A stretch of DNA of 31,945 nt from Clostridia bacterium. Its GTDB lineage: Bacteria; Bacillota; Clostridia; Christensenellales; Aristaeellaceae. The stretch spans positions 1 to 31,945 of the forward strand of contig CAAGII010000163.1 of assembly GCA_900769875.1 (NCBI GenBank), read 5' to 3'. Positions 23,106 to 31,297 of the stretch are shown piece after piece (within the stretch, counting starts at the first letter, position 1; each line of letters begins with the position of its first letter). The position numbers were made by a program, and so were the translations under genes. A model generated the notes under the pieces. The model had not been told where the DNA came from, did no database searches, and was given only the letters and a program-made list of their open reading frames with translations.

Positions 23106-24026
23106 TTATGCGCTGATGGTGGCGCCTTCCTTCGCGGCCTGCTGCTGTGCCTGCTTGGGCACATGGTATTCGCAGCCGGGGTCGAACAGCACCTTCTCCG
23201 GCGGCACCTCAAGCAGCTCGGGATGCGCGAAGTAACGGCAGATGCTGCCGAAGAAGCCGGAGAAATGCGCGCCCGAGGTCACGCGCTCGTCCACCGTGAT
23301 GCCGATGGGCAGGAAGCGCTTCATCCGCGCCTTGCCGTCCTCCACCACGGCGACGCGCTCCAGAGAGCCCATGCCCACGAACATGCTGGTGGAGCCAAAG
23401 TTGTAGATATGGTGGTTGACGTGGTGCAGGCCGATGGAGGCGTTGTTGGTGATGTACATGCCCGTATGGAAGGGCAGCTCATCCAGCAGCGCGCCGGGGC
23501 AGAGGCCGTAGCGATCCAGCAGACGCACCATACTGACCAGCGCCGTGGGCAGCCCGGGAATGGACAGCACGAACGACGCCAGCTTGTCCACAAAATTCTG
23601 CGTGTCTGCGCCGCGGTTGACGCTGATGACAGCGTTCATGCGGTCACGGACGTCATAGATGGTATCGCTCAGGTCAAACTTGATTTTCACCGCGGTCTCG
23701 CCCGCCTCCGCGTCATTGGGATCCCTGAGGATGTTGAAGGACACGGTGCAGTTGGTGCGGCTGAAAAACTGCTTGTTGAGGATGTAGCGGTTGATCTCGG
23801 GATGCTCCGCCACCGAACGGACATACGATGCGACGATGATCTGCATGAAGGTGATGCGCTCGCCCTTCTGGTTCTGCGCGGCGATGTAGCGCGCCAGCTG
23901 CTCGTAATCGAGCCTGTGCTGCAGAAACACCTGCGCGTCGCAGCGCATGGGCATCAGGTAGGGGGTGATGCGTACCAGCGGCTCAATGCTGTTGATACGC
24001 TTACCGTCAGGTCTGTGTCCGAACAT
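23106..24026 (-). CDS. Free-standing E2/CAT-fold acyltransferase-like protein with altered active site
   Basis: A 306-residue protein with the chloramphenicol-acetyltransferase/2-oxoacid dehydrogenase E2 catalytic fold. Segments such as HRLDYEQLARYIAA, ITFMQIIVASYVRSVAEHPEIN and MYITNNASIGLHHV match that fold. The E2 catalytic motif is DHR-x-x-DGA near the C-terminus. Here it reads DERVTSGA at 246-253, so the catalytic His is Glu and the Asp is Ser. There is no lipoyl or subunit-binding domain and no E1/E3 gene nearby, so it is not a normal pyruvate dehydrogenase part. It could bind CoA or another ligand, or use another residue (H254 follows). AAGGAGG precedes the ATG at 24026; the frame continues upstream past the promoter and was trimmed. 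Confidence 0.8.
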   Translation of the reverse strand: MFGHRPDGKRINSIEPLVRITPYLMPMRCDAQVFLQHRLDYEQLARYIAAQNQKGERITFMQIIVASYVRSVAEHPEINRYILNKQFFSRTNCTVSFNILRDPNDAEAGETAVKIKFDLSDTIYDVRDRMNAVISVNRGADTQNFVDKLASFVLSIPGLPTALVSMVRLLDRYGLCPGALLDELPFHTGMYITNNASIGLHHVNHHIYNFGSTSMFVGMGSLERVAVVEDGKARMKRFLPIGITVDERVTSGAHFSGFFGSICRYFAHPELLEVPPEKVLFDPGCEYHVPKQAQQQAAKEGATISA

Positions 24027-24106
24027 GATCTGCCTCCTTGGTATGGCTGGTCGCAGCGTGAATGAAGAATAATGACGAATATACAACAGGATCGCTGCTC
24101 GAAACC

Positions 24107-24134
24107 ATTGTAGCAGAGGCGGTCGATTTGTCAA
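24107..24134 (-). promoter_or_regulatory. Promoter for the E2-fold gene
   Basis: On the minus strand, TTGACA (24129-24134), a 16-base spacer and TACAAT (24107-24112) preceded by TGC. The leader to the ATG at 24026 is about 75 bases. Confidence 0.75.
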
Positions 24135-24186
24135 GTACAGGCAGACAGGAACAGGAAACGGACTGCCGCTAAGGCGGCGCAGGCGA

Positions 24187-24215
24187 TTGACAGCCCTCAT
24201 GCGCGGCTGTATAAT
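24187..24215 (+). promoter_or_regulatory. Perfect-consensus sigma-A promoter for the NAGPA gene cluster
   Basis: TTGACA (24187-24192), exactly 17 bases, and TATAAT (24210-24215). The start codon at 24265 lies 50 bases after the -10, behind AAAGGAG. It may drive the next three genes. Confidence 0.88.
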
Positions 24216-24264
24216 ATCATGGTACTGCGAACAAGTGCAATGTGTGCAAAGGAGAAAACGCACT

Positions 24265-25194
24265 GTGAAAAGACTGATTGCTCTGCTGCTTGTCATGCTG
24301 ATGCTGACTGCCTGCGCCCATGCGGACGGCGCGCCCGTGAGGCTTGCGGATCCGGACGGCGCTCCGCAAACCCTTGACTCGGGGTTTCTGCCGGAGACTG
24401 AAGCGCCCGTGTACTACCGCGGCCACGCGGATGGACGCTGGCTGTACATCAGCGATAACACGCGCATTGATATCCGCCGTGTCCAGAGTCAGCAGCCGCT
24501 TTTGACCTACTATATCGCTGATCTGACCTTTGACAGTTCCACAGCCATGTATACCGCCGCGTGGAATGAGGAGCGCCCCGGGCGGACAAACGGTCTCCCG
24601 CAGGATATCGCCGCGCGGGTGAACGCTGTATTCGCCATGAGCGGCGACTTCTATTCCTACCGCGTTGCCAATGACAGGTATCCGGGGCATATCGTGCGCG
24701 ACGGAAAGATTCTGTACAAGAAGAGCTATTCCAAAAAGGTGAACGCCGTGCCGAATCTCGCCACCATCGCCCTGTATCCGAGCGGCAAGGCGGAGGTCAA
24801 CGAGGCGCACGAAAAGACCGCGAAGGAATATGTGGATCAGGGCGCGCACACGGTGATGGCGTTTGGCCCCATCCTGATCCGCGACGGCGAGGTGCAGGAT
24901 CTGAGCGACAAGGCCTACCGCCATGACGAGCCTCGCCTATGCATGGGCATTGTCAGCCGCGGGCATTACATCGTGCTGCTGGTGGAAGGGCGCAACAAGC
25001 ATTCCGACGGCGCGGACCTTGAAACGTGCGCGGAGATTCTCTTTGATTTGGGCTGCTGGGACGCCATCAATCTGGACGGCGGAAACACAGCGGCGATGCT
25101 GTTCATGGGCGAAAGTGTGCAGATGACCGACGCCGGTGGCGTAGCGGAGAACACCCGCTCCATTCCGGATGTGCTGTGTCTGGGCGTGTACTGA
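24265..25194 (+). CDS. Exported phosphodiester glycosidase (NAGPA) domain protein
   Basis: A 310-residue exported protein. The N-terminus (V/M)KRLIALLLVMLMLTACAHA is a signal sequence; LTAC fits a lipobox, so it may be a lipoprotein. The mature part matches the NAGPA family (PF09992): AVFAMSGDFYSYR, AFGPILIRDGEV, RLCMGIVSRGHYIVLLVEGR, and the signature INLDGGNTAAMLF at about 269-281, ending in RSIPDVLCLGVY. Eukaryotic members cleave GlcNAc-phosphodiesters; bacterial ones often act on cell-envelope polymers, and the substrate here is not shown. I chose the GTG at 24265 because AAAGGAG lies 10 bases upstream; the longer frame begins inside the promoter. Threonine aldolase follows 20 bp downstream. 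Confidence 0.88.
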   Translation: MKRLIALLLVMLMLTACAHADGAPVRLADPDGAPQTLDSGFLPETEAPVYYRGHADGRWLYISDNTRIDIRRVQSQQPLLTYYIADLTFDSSTAMYTAAWNEERPGRTNGLPQDIAARVNAVFAMSGDFYSYRVANDRYPGHIVRDGKILYKKSYSKKVNAVPNLATIALYPSGKAEVNEAHEKTAKEYVDQGAHTVMAFGPILIRDGEVQDLSDKAYRHDEPRLCMGIVSRGHYIVLLVEGRNKHSDGADLETCAEILFDLGCWDAINLDGGNTAAMLFMGESVQMTDAGGVAENTRSIPDVLCLGVY

Positions 25195-25214
25195 GCGCAG
25201 GGGGAGGAAACGCG

Positions 25215-26240
25215 ATGCTTCGGATGAATTGCGACTATTTGGAGGGCTGCCATCCCCAGGTGCTTGCGGCGCTTGCGGAAACGAACATGGAGCAGCATCC
25301 GGGCTACGGCACGGACGCGCATTGCGAGCATGCCGCCTGCATGATCCGCGATGCGTTTGCGTGCCCGGATGCGGGCGTGCATTTCCTGACGGGCGGCACG
25401 CAGGCGAACATGACGGTGATCGCTGCCGCCCTGAGACCCTTCGAGGGCGTACTGTGCGCCGATACGGGTCATATTCACACGCATGAGACCGGTGCGGTGG
25501 AGGCGACCGGGCACAAGTGCCTTGCGCTGAAGGGCGCCTCCGGAAAAATCACCGCCGCTCAGGTGGAGGAAGCCGTGCGGCTTCAGGCAGATGACGAGCA
25601 TACGGTGCGTCCGGGCATGGTGTATCTTTCCATGAGCACGGAGCTGGGCACGCTGTATACGCTGGCGGAGCTTCAGGCGATGCATGAGGTGTGCAGGCGT
25701 TTCGGGCTGCTGCTGTATGTGGACGGCGCGCGTCTTGGCTACGCGCTGGCTGCGCCTGCCTGCGACGTCACGCCGCCCCAGCTTGCCGAGTGCTGCGACG
25801 CGTTCACCGTGGGCGGCACCAAAATGGGCGCGCTTTTTGGCGAAGCGGTGGTGTTGAGGGACGATGCGCTCAATACCCGCTTCCGCTACAGCATCAAGCA
25901 GCGCGGAGGCATGCTCGCCAAGGGGAGGCTGCTGGGCGTGCAGTTCGAGGCGCTGATGAAGGACGGCCTGTACTGGCAGATTGGCGGAAGGGCAGTCCGT
26001 CAGGCGCTGCGCATCCGCGATGCGCTTGCGGAAAAGGGAATCGGTTTGATGGTGGATTCACCCACCAATCAGCAGTTTCCGGTGCTGACACATGAGCAGG
26101 CGCGGAAGCTGGCTGAGCAGTTTGTGCTGGAGGACAACGGCACGGTCGATCCCAAGCATGTCTGCAAGCGCATCTGCACCTCGTGGGCTACGACCGACGC
26201 CATGGTGGACGCGCTGCTTGAGGCGATCTGCGCGCTTTGA
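25215..26240 (+). CDS. ltaE: Low-specificity threonine aldolase (beta-eliminating lyase family)
   Basis: A 341-residue PLP enzyme of the threonine aldolase family, splitting L-threonine or L-allo-threonine into glycine and acetaldehyde. Visible motifs are NMEQHPGYGTD, the substrate/PLP loop FLTGGTQANMTVI (57-69), HIHTHETGAVEATGHK, the aspartate pairing with the PLP ring in YVDGARLGYAL (D170), and the Schiff-base lysine K203 in VGGTKMGAL. This long form with HTHETGA is common in Clostridia. GGGGAGG lies upstream of the ATG at 25215; an earlier in-frame start at 25176 lies inside the end of the previous gene and lacks a site. It likely shares the transcript starting at 24187, though no metabolic link with the NAGPA protein is obvious. 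Confidence 0.93.
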   Translation: MLRMNCDYLEGCHPQVLAALAETNMEQHPGYGTDAHCEHAACMIRDAFACPDAGVHFLTGGTQANMTVIAAALRPFEGVLCADTGHIHTHETGAVEATGHKCLALKGASGKITAAQVEEAVRLQADDEHTVRPGMVYLSMSTELGTLYTLAELQAMHEVCRRFGLLLYVDGARLGYALAAPACDVTPPQLAECCDAFTVGGTKMGALFGEAVVLRDDALNTRFRYSIKQRGGMLAKGRLLGVQFEALMKDGLYWQIGGRAVRQALRIRDALAEKGIGLMVDSPTNQQFPVLTHEQARKLAEQFVLEDNGTVDPKHVCKRICTSWATTDAMVDALLEAICAL

Positions 26241-26297
26241 CGACACACACAAGACGAAGTCCGCGCGCATCATGCCGCGGCAGAAAGGATACTGACA

Positions 26298-27488
26298 ATG
26301 CTGAAGGACGAACTTTCCCGTCACCTGACAGAGCGCCTGCTGCCTTTCTGGCAGGACATGGCCGACCCCGACAACGGCGGCTTCTATGGCCGGATGGACA
26401 ATGACCTTGTCATCGACCGCACGGCCTACAAGGGCTGCATCCTGAACAGCCGTATCCTCTGGACATTCGCTACCGCTGCGCGGGTGCTGCGGGACGATCA
26501 ATACTTGCTTGACGCGGAGCGCGCCTATCAGTTCCTCAGGCGCTTTGAGGACCGGCAGCGCGGGGGCATGGTGTGGTCCGTGACCGCGGATGGGCGTCCG
26601 CTTGATGAGACAAGGCATGTGTATTGCCAGGCGTTTGCAATCTATGGACTGGCTGCGTATATGCGTGCGCTGTCGCCCGATGCGCCTGCGCATGAGGAAG
26701 CCCGCGCCTGGGCAATGCGGCTGTTTGAGCTCATCGAGGGTCCGCTCAGCGACGAGGGCGGCTATGGCGAAGCCTTTGACGCGGATTTGAGGCCCGCGGG
26801 CAACGAGCGGCTGTCGGATAATCCCACGCTGATGGCGCGCGGCGTGACGGCGGGGAGAACAATGAACACGCTGCTTCATGTGCTGGAGGCGTATGCGGAG
26901 CTGTACCGTGCCACGGGCGATGCGCGCGTGCAGGCGGCAGGCAGGATCTGCCTTGAGCGCTTCCTGAACAAGATGTACAATCCTGCCGCTGGGCGGCTGG
27001 AGGTATTCTTCGACAGCGACTACCGCAGCCTGCTGGACATGCAGTCCTACGGGCATGACGTGGAAGCGTCGTGGCTGATTTGGGACGCGGCGGAAGCGCT
27101 GCTTGCGCCGGAGGAGCTCTCGCCCTACCGCGATATGTGCGTGACGCTGGCGAGCTCGGTGCTGCAGCGCGGCACGACCGCAAACGGTGTGCGCAACGAG
27201 TGGGTCGAGGGCGAAACGGATGAAAAGCGCGTCTGGTGGGTGCAGGCGGAGGCACTGCTGGGCTTTGACAACGCGTACACCCTCACGGGCGAGGAGGCGT
27301 TCCACCTGGCCAGCGAAGCGCAGTGGGATTACATCTGCCGCGCCGTCATTGACCCGCGCCCCGGCAGCGAATGGTTTGACTCTGTTTCCGAGCAGGGCGT
27401 TCCGTTCGTCAAGCCCATTGTGGACGCGTGGAAGTGCCCTTATCACAACGGGCGCATGTGTCTGCGCGTGATTGAGAAGCACAGCTGA
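26298..27488 (+). CDS. AGE-family sugar epimerase, probably cellobiose 2-epimerase
   Basis: A 396-residue (alpha/alpha)6-barrel enzyme of the N-acylglucosamine 2-epimerase superfamily. Conserved features fit cellobiose 2-epimerases: CILNSRILWTFATA (R52), TMNTLLHVLEAYAELYR (H194), YGHDVEASWLIWDA (H253), VWWVQAEALLGF and AWKCPYHNGRMC (H383). These enzymes invert C2 of the reducing-end glucose of beta-1,4-linked disaccharides, such as cellobiose, lactose or mannobiose, in the cytoplasm. No signal peptide is seen. A mannosylglucose or mannan-use partner gene is not present in the window. AAAGGAT lies about 10 bases before the ATG. The gene is the last in its cluster, closed by a strong bidirectional terminator. 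Confidence 0.88.
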   Translation: MLKDELSRHLTERLLPFWQDMADPDNGGFYGRMDNDLVIDRTAYKGCILNSRILWTFATAARVLRDDQYLLDAERAYQFLRRFEDRQRGGMVWSVTADGRPLDETRHVYCQAFAIYGLAAYMRALSPDAPAHEEARAWAMRLFELIEGPLSDEGGYGEAFDADLRPAGNERLSDNPTLMARGVTAGRTMNTLLHVLEAYAELYRATGDARVQAAGRICLERFLNKMYNPAAGRLEVFFDSDYRSLLDMQSYGHDVEASWLIWDAAEALLAPEELSPYRDMCVTLASSVLQRGTTANGVRNEWVEGETDEKRVWWVQAEALLGFDNAYTLTGEEAFHLASEAQWDYICRAVIDPRPGSEWFDSVSEQGVPFVKPIVDAWKCPYHNGRMCLRVIEKHS

Positions 27489-27494
27489 GCATAC

Positions 27495-27541
27495 AAAAGC
27501 AGCGATGCCGCCGGAGCTTTCCCGGAGCATCGCTGCTTTTT
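27495..27541. terminator. Bidirectional terminator between the epimerase and ECF genes
   Basis: AAAAGCAGCGATGC (27495-27508) pairs with its complement at 27527-27540; the inner region also contains two CCGG copies that can extend the stem. T-runs are present on both strands, fitting the converging genes. Confidence 0.92.
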
Positions 27542-27548
27542 TGGTGGA

Positions 27549-28220
27549 TTATTTGGCGCTGCGCTCACTCCGCCGCAGAAGGCCGGACTTTTGCAGCGCA
27601 GGGCGCAGGGCAAGGTACAGGATGACCGCGATCAGTGTGCAGATGAGCGAGTTGACCGAGGTGACAGCGCTGGAAATCTTGGTCAGCACGCTGGCAAAGT
27701 CGGTGGTCAGACCCTGAATGTACACCTTGCGGAAGTAGCCGAGGAAGGGGTCGGTCACAATGTTCAGCGCGAGGCCCGACATCGCTGAAAGAATCACCGC
27801 GCCATAGTAACGCAGCCCCTCCTGGGGCGAACGCTCCCTGAGGCGGAACACGCGGTGCGCCACAAAGCCGCAGGTGATGCCGATGATGTACTTGAGGATG
27901 AAGGTGGTGATGGCATAGTGCGGCGTGCCCGCGACGATATCCGCCAGCGCCAGGCCGATTGCGCCAGCCAGGCCGCCGCACACACCGTCCAGCAGAAGCG
28001 CGGTCAGGGCGGGGAAGGTGTTGCCGATGTGAATGGACGAGGCGGAGCCGTTGAGCGTGACGGGGATTTTCAAAAACACATACGCCACATAGGCGAGCGC
28101 CGCCATCACGCCGATGATGGCAATCTCTGTGACCGTGAATTTTTTCTTGCTGAGCGTGGAAATGAGCAAAATCACCGCGACCACCGCGAAGAAGATGAGC
28201 CACATAACCATATTGGACAT
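27549..28220 (-). CDS. ECF transporter S component, possible vitamin B6 importer
   Basis: A 223-residue membrane protein with about six hydrophobic segments, of the ECF-type S-component family. Family features are EIAIIGVMAALAYVAYVFLK, SSIHIGNTFPALTALLLDG, GGLAGAIGLALADIVAGTPH and FILKYIIGITCGFVAHRVF. Such proteins bind a vitamin or similar solute and dock with a shared energising module (EcfA, EcfA', EcfT), none of which is encoded here. The gene is divergent from a MocR-type, PLP-binding regulator with a shared symmetric promoter, so pyridoxine or a related vitamer (PdxU-like role) is a reasonable inference, not a proof. GGGAGG lies 10 bases upstream of the ATG at 28220. The first helix precedes a Lys-rich loop, which differs from the shortest S components. 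Confidence 0.85.
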   Translation of the reverse strand: MSNMVMWLIFFAVVAVILLISTLSKKKFTVTEIAIIGVMAALAYVAYVFLKIPVTLNGSASSIHIGNTFPALTALLLDGVCGGLAGAIGLALADIVAGTPHYAITTFILKYIIGITCGFVAHRVFRLRERSPQEGLRYYGAVILSAMSGLALNIVTDPFLGYFRKVYIQGLTTDFASVLTKISSAVTSVNSLICTLIAVILYLALRPALQKSGLLRRSERSAK

Positions 28221-28243
28221 GGTTGCATACCTCCCGAATTTGC

Positions 28244-28286
28244 TTGACGTTTGGGTTCTTCTCCATTATAATCACATCTGAACCCA
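28244..28286. promoter_or_regulatory. Divergent promoter with palindromic -10 and 7-bp flanking dyad
   Basis: For the plus-strand regulator gene, TTGACG (28244-28249), a 17-base spacer and TATAAT (28267-28272). The -10 lies in ATTATAAT (28265-28272), its own reverse complement, so TATAAT is also presented on the minus strand towards the ECF gene, though that side has only a weak -35. TGGGTTC (28252-28258) and GAACCCA (28280-28286) form an inverted repeat centred within one base of the palindrome centre. It is a likely binding site for the MocR regulator. Confidence 0.65.
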
Positions 28287-28343
28287 TTGAAATGCCCAGT
28301 TCGTGATTATTTTATGGTATCAGATGAATGCGGAGGAAGAATC

Positions 28344-29747
28344 ATGCTGGAGATTCCCATCAACCTTCGGGAGGACGCCCGCGAGCCGCTGTACCAGCAG
28401 CTCTACCGCGCGCTGAGCGGGCAAATTGTTTCGCGCCGTCTTGCTTCCGGCACGCGCATGCCGGGCAAGCGGACGCTGGCGTCCCAGCTTGCGGTGAGCG
28501 TCAATACGGTGGACGCGGCCTATCAGATGCTGTGCGCGGAGGGTTATCTGGAAAGCCGCGCGCGCAGCGGATATTTCGTGCAGGAACTTCCGGAGATTTT
28601 CCCCGCCGCGCCGCGCGAAGAGCATGCGCCCGTTCCCGAGCCGCCGCGCGCGTGGGTCTACGACTGCTCAACCGGTAATGTGGATACCGCGCTGTTTCCC
28701 CTGCGCACATGGGGGCGCATCCAGCGCGAGCTGCTGTACAATGATCCGGAGTTGCTGCTGCACAGCGAGAGGCAGGGCGACCTGAACCTGCGCGAGGCCA
28801 TCCTTGACTACCTTCGCGCCTATCGCGGCGTGCGCTGCGGGTGCGAGCAGATGGTGGTGGGCGCGGGCGTGGAGTATCTGCTGGGGCTTGCCGCACAGCT
28901 TCTTGCGGGAAGCGTGGCGGCGGTGGAGGAGCCCGGCTACGGACGAAGCCGTACGATCCTTGAAAACAGCGGTATCCGCTGCCGCCATGTGCCGCTCGAC
29001 GCGCACGGACTGCGCGCGGACGCGCTGGAGGAGAGCGGCGCGAACCTGTGCTATGTGACGCCAAGCCATCATTTTCCCACCGCTGTGACCATGCCGGTGG
29101 GACGGCGCGCACAGCTGCTGCAATGGTCGAGGCAGCCCCAGCGGTACATCCTTGAGGATGACTATGACGCGGAGTTCCGCTTTGACATGCGCCCCGTGCC
29201 CAGCCTGCAGGGCATGGCGGGCCCGGACGGCCGGGTCATCTACCTGTGTACGTTTTCCAAGAGCCTCGCGCCGGGCATCCGCATTGCCTGCATGGTGCTG
29301 CCGCGCGAGCTTGTGCCGGAGTATCAGCGGATGTTTGGAAGCTATTCCAACACGGTCAGCCGTGTGGAGCAGCAGACGCTACGCAGCTTCATGGCCGGGG
29401 GGCATTTCACGCGTCATCTATCGCGGATGCGTCTTGTCTACCAGCGGAAGATGCGCATGCTCTGCGCCGCGCTGGAGGAGGCGTTCGGTGAGGACAGCAT
29501 CGCGCTGCAGGGAAGGCACACCGGCCTTCATCTGATGCTGACGCTGCACGACGGCCCAGGCGAGCAGCGCATGGTTGAGGCAGCCCGCGCAGCCGGGGTG
29601 CGCCTGTCCGGCCTGAGCGAATACTACCACGGCGCGAACCCGCAATGCCCGGAGAATACAGTGATTCTGGGCTACGCCGCGCTGCGCGAGGATCAGCTCG
29701 CGCCGCTTGCACAGACGCTGAAAAGCGTCTGGACGATGCGGCGCTGA
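28344..29747 (+). CDS. MocR/PdxR-like GntR-aminotransferase regulator
   Basis: A 467-residue fusion of an N-terminal GntR winged helix and a fold-type I aminotransferase domain. The HTH region spans about 15-80, including EPLYQQLYRALSGQIVS, SGTRMPGKRTLASQLAVS and NTVDAAYQMLCAEGYL. The PLP domain has QGDLNLREAILDYL, VVGAGVEYLLGLA, EDDYDAEFR near 271 and the Schiff-base lysine K306 in CTFSKSLAPGIRIA. MocR proteins sense PLP or an aminated ligand and often control vitamin B6 or amino-acid genes. The start ATG at 28344 has GGAGGA 6 bases upstream; the upstream frame starting with TTG at 28287 has no site. It faces the ECF S-component gene across a dyad, suggesting control of both itself and that gene. 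Confidence 0.93.
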   Translation: MLEIPINLREDAREPLYQQLYRALSGQIVSRRLASGTRMPGKRTLASQLAVSVNTVDAAYQMLCAEGYLESRARSGYFVQELPEIFPAAPREEHAPVPEPPRAWVYDCSTGNVDTALFPLRTWGRIQRELLYNDPELLLHSERQGDLNLREAILDYLRAYRGVRCGCEQMVVGAGVEYLLGLAAQLLAGSVAAVEEPGYGRSRTILENSGIRCRHVPLDAHGLRADALEESGANLCYVTPSHHFPTAVTMPVGRRAQLLQWSRQPQRYILEDDYDAEFRFDMRPVPSLQGMAGPDGRVIYLCTFSKSLAPGIRIACMVLPRELVPEYQRMFGSYSNTVSRVEQQTLRSFMAGGHFTRHLSRMRLVYQRKMRMLCAALEEAFGEDSIALQGRHTGLHLMLTLHDGPGEQRMVEAARAAGVRLSGLSEYYHGANPQCPENTVILGYAALREDQLAPLAQTLKSVWTMRR

Positions 29748-29762
29748 GCAAGCCGCGCACGA

Positions 29763-29797
29763 AAACGCCCTCCCGCCGTTTGTCCGGCTGGGAGGGC
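29763..29797 (-). terminator. Terminator after gltX
   Basis: GCCCTCCC (29767-29774) pairs with GGGAGGGC (29790-29797), with an inner GCCG/CGGC extension. On the minus strand it is followed by GTTTTCG. On the plus strand, after the MocR gene, the tail has no T-run. Confidence 0.75.
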
Positions 29798-29819
29798 ATG
29801 AGCAATGGATGGTTCTGGA

Positions 29820-31274
29820 TCAGGCGTTTTCAAGGCGTGCGATGCCGTCGTCAATGCGGCGCAGCGTCTCCTCCCTGCCCAGCAGCCACGCGATCTCGAT
29901 TGCGCCGCCGGGCGTGGAAGCCTGTCCGCTGATGGCGATGCGCAGCGGCCACAGCACCGCGCCGTTCTTAAGACCAGCTGCGGCAATGGCGCTCATCAGC
30001 GCGTCGTGGATGGCGGCTTCCGTCCAGTCGGCAATGCCTTCGATCACGGGGCGCACCAGCTTGAGGGAGCTGAGCGCGACCTCGGGATTGGTTTTCATCT
30101 TCTTGTGGGTGTACAGGTCGATGCTGTAGTCGGGCAGCTCGCCAAGGAAGCGCACCATATCCGGCACGCGGTTGAATACCTCGGTACGATCCTGCATCAG
30201 CTCAGCCAGACGCTTGTAATCAATGCCCTTGCCCGCAAGCGCCTGATCGAACCACGGCGTGACAAGCTCAAGGTACTTCTCCGCGGGTAGCTTGCGGATG
30301 TACTCCCAGTTGAACCATGTCAGCTTCTCAATGTTGAAGATTCCGGGCGCGTTGTTCAGGCGCTTGATATCAAACGCATCCACCAGCTCGTCCATGGTGA
30401 AGAACTCGCGGTCATCGCCGGGATTCCAGCCCACCAGCACCAGATAGTTGATCAGCGCCTCGGTCAGGTAGCCCTTCTCCACAAAGTCGGAGTAGTACGC
30501 GTCGCCGTCACGCTTGCTCAGCTTGTGGTGAGCGTCGCGCATCACGGTGGTCAGATGGATGTACTGCGGAATCTCCCAGCCAAACGCGTTGTACAGGTAG
30601 TTGTACTTGGGCGTGGAGGAAAGGTATTCCATGCCGCGCATGACGTGGGTGATTTTCATCAGGTGGTCGTCAATCACGTTGGCGAAGTTGTAGGTGGGCA
30701 TGCCGTCCTGTTTGATGAGCACCATGTCGTCCATGGTATCGGCGTTGCTGAAGGTCATATGGCCGAACACCACGTCGTCATAGCTGGTCTCACCCTCGGT
30801 GGGCGCGTTCATGCGAATCACATAGGGCTCGCCTGCGGCAAGGCGCGCTGCGACCTCCTCCCGGGAAAGGGAGAGGCACTTCTTGTCATACTTCCAGTGC
30901 CCGCCGGCCTTTGTGACCGCGTCGCGCCGTTTACCAAGCTCCTCCTCGGAGCAGAAGCAGTAGTAGGCATGACCCGATTCGACCAGCTGCTGCGCGTAGG
31001 GAAGGTACAGGCTCTTGCGGTCGGACTGGATGTAGGGACCGTACGGGCCGCCCACGTCGGGGCCTTCGTCCCAGTGCATGCCGCAGCCGCGAAGCGTATC
31101 GTAGATGACCTCCGTGGCGCCCTCCACAAAGCGCTCCTGATCAGTATCCTCAATGCGGAGGATGAATTTGCCGCCCATCTTTTTGGCATAGAGATAATTA
31201 TACAGTGCGGTGCGCAGTCCGCCCAGATGCATAAAGCCCGTGGGGGACGGCGCGAATCTTGTGCGTACCTCCAT
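29820..31274 (-). CDS. gltX: Glutamyl-tRNA synthetase
   Basis: A 484-residue class I aminoacyl-tRNA synthetase attaching glutamate to tRNA-Glu, and in many Bacillota also to tRNA-Gln. The HIGH-region reads FAPSPTGFMHLGGLRTALYN (7-26), and the KMSKS-type loop is KLSKRDG at 251-257. IEDTDQERFVEGA and GPYGPYIQSDR mark the catalytic domain. A zinc-knuckle-like set, C106, C108 and C133, sits in the acceptor-binding part. The C-terminal anticodon-binding helices begin near residue 320. The length is normal. It starts 23 bp after glnS with GAGGAGG as ribosome site, forming a glnS-gltX pair. A hairpin follows at 29797. Confidence 0.97.
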   Translation of the reverse strand: MEVRTRFAPSPTGFMHLGGLRTALYNYLYAKKMGGKFILRIEDTDQERFVEGATEVIYDTLRGCGMHWDEGPDVGGPYGPYIQSDRKSLYLPYAQQLVESGHAYYCFCSEEELGKRRDAVTKAGGHWKYDKKCLSLSREEVAARLAAGEPYVIRMNAPTEGETSYDDVVFGHMTFSNADTMDDMVLIKQDGMPTYNFANVIDDHLMKITHVMRGMEYLSSTPKYNYLYNAFGWEIPQYIHLTTVMRDAHHKLSKRDGDAYYSDFVEKGYLTEALINYLVLVGWNPGDDREFFTMDELVDAFDIKRLNNAPGIFNIEKLTWFNWEYIRKLPAEKYLELVTPWFDQALAGKGIDYKRLAELMQDRTEVFNRVPDMVRFLGELPDYSIDLYTHKKMKTNPEVALSSLKLVRPVIEGIADWTEAAIHDALMSAIAAAGLKNGAVLWPLRIAISGQASTPGGAIEIAWLLGREETLRRIDDGIARLENA

Positions 31275-31297
31275 CAGTGGAAGCCTCCTCGGTTGAG

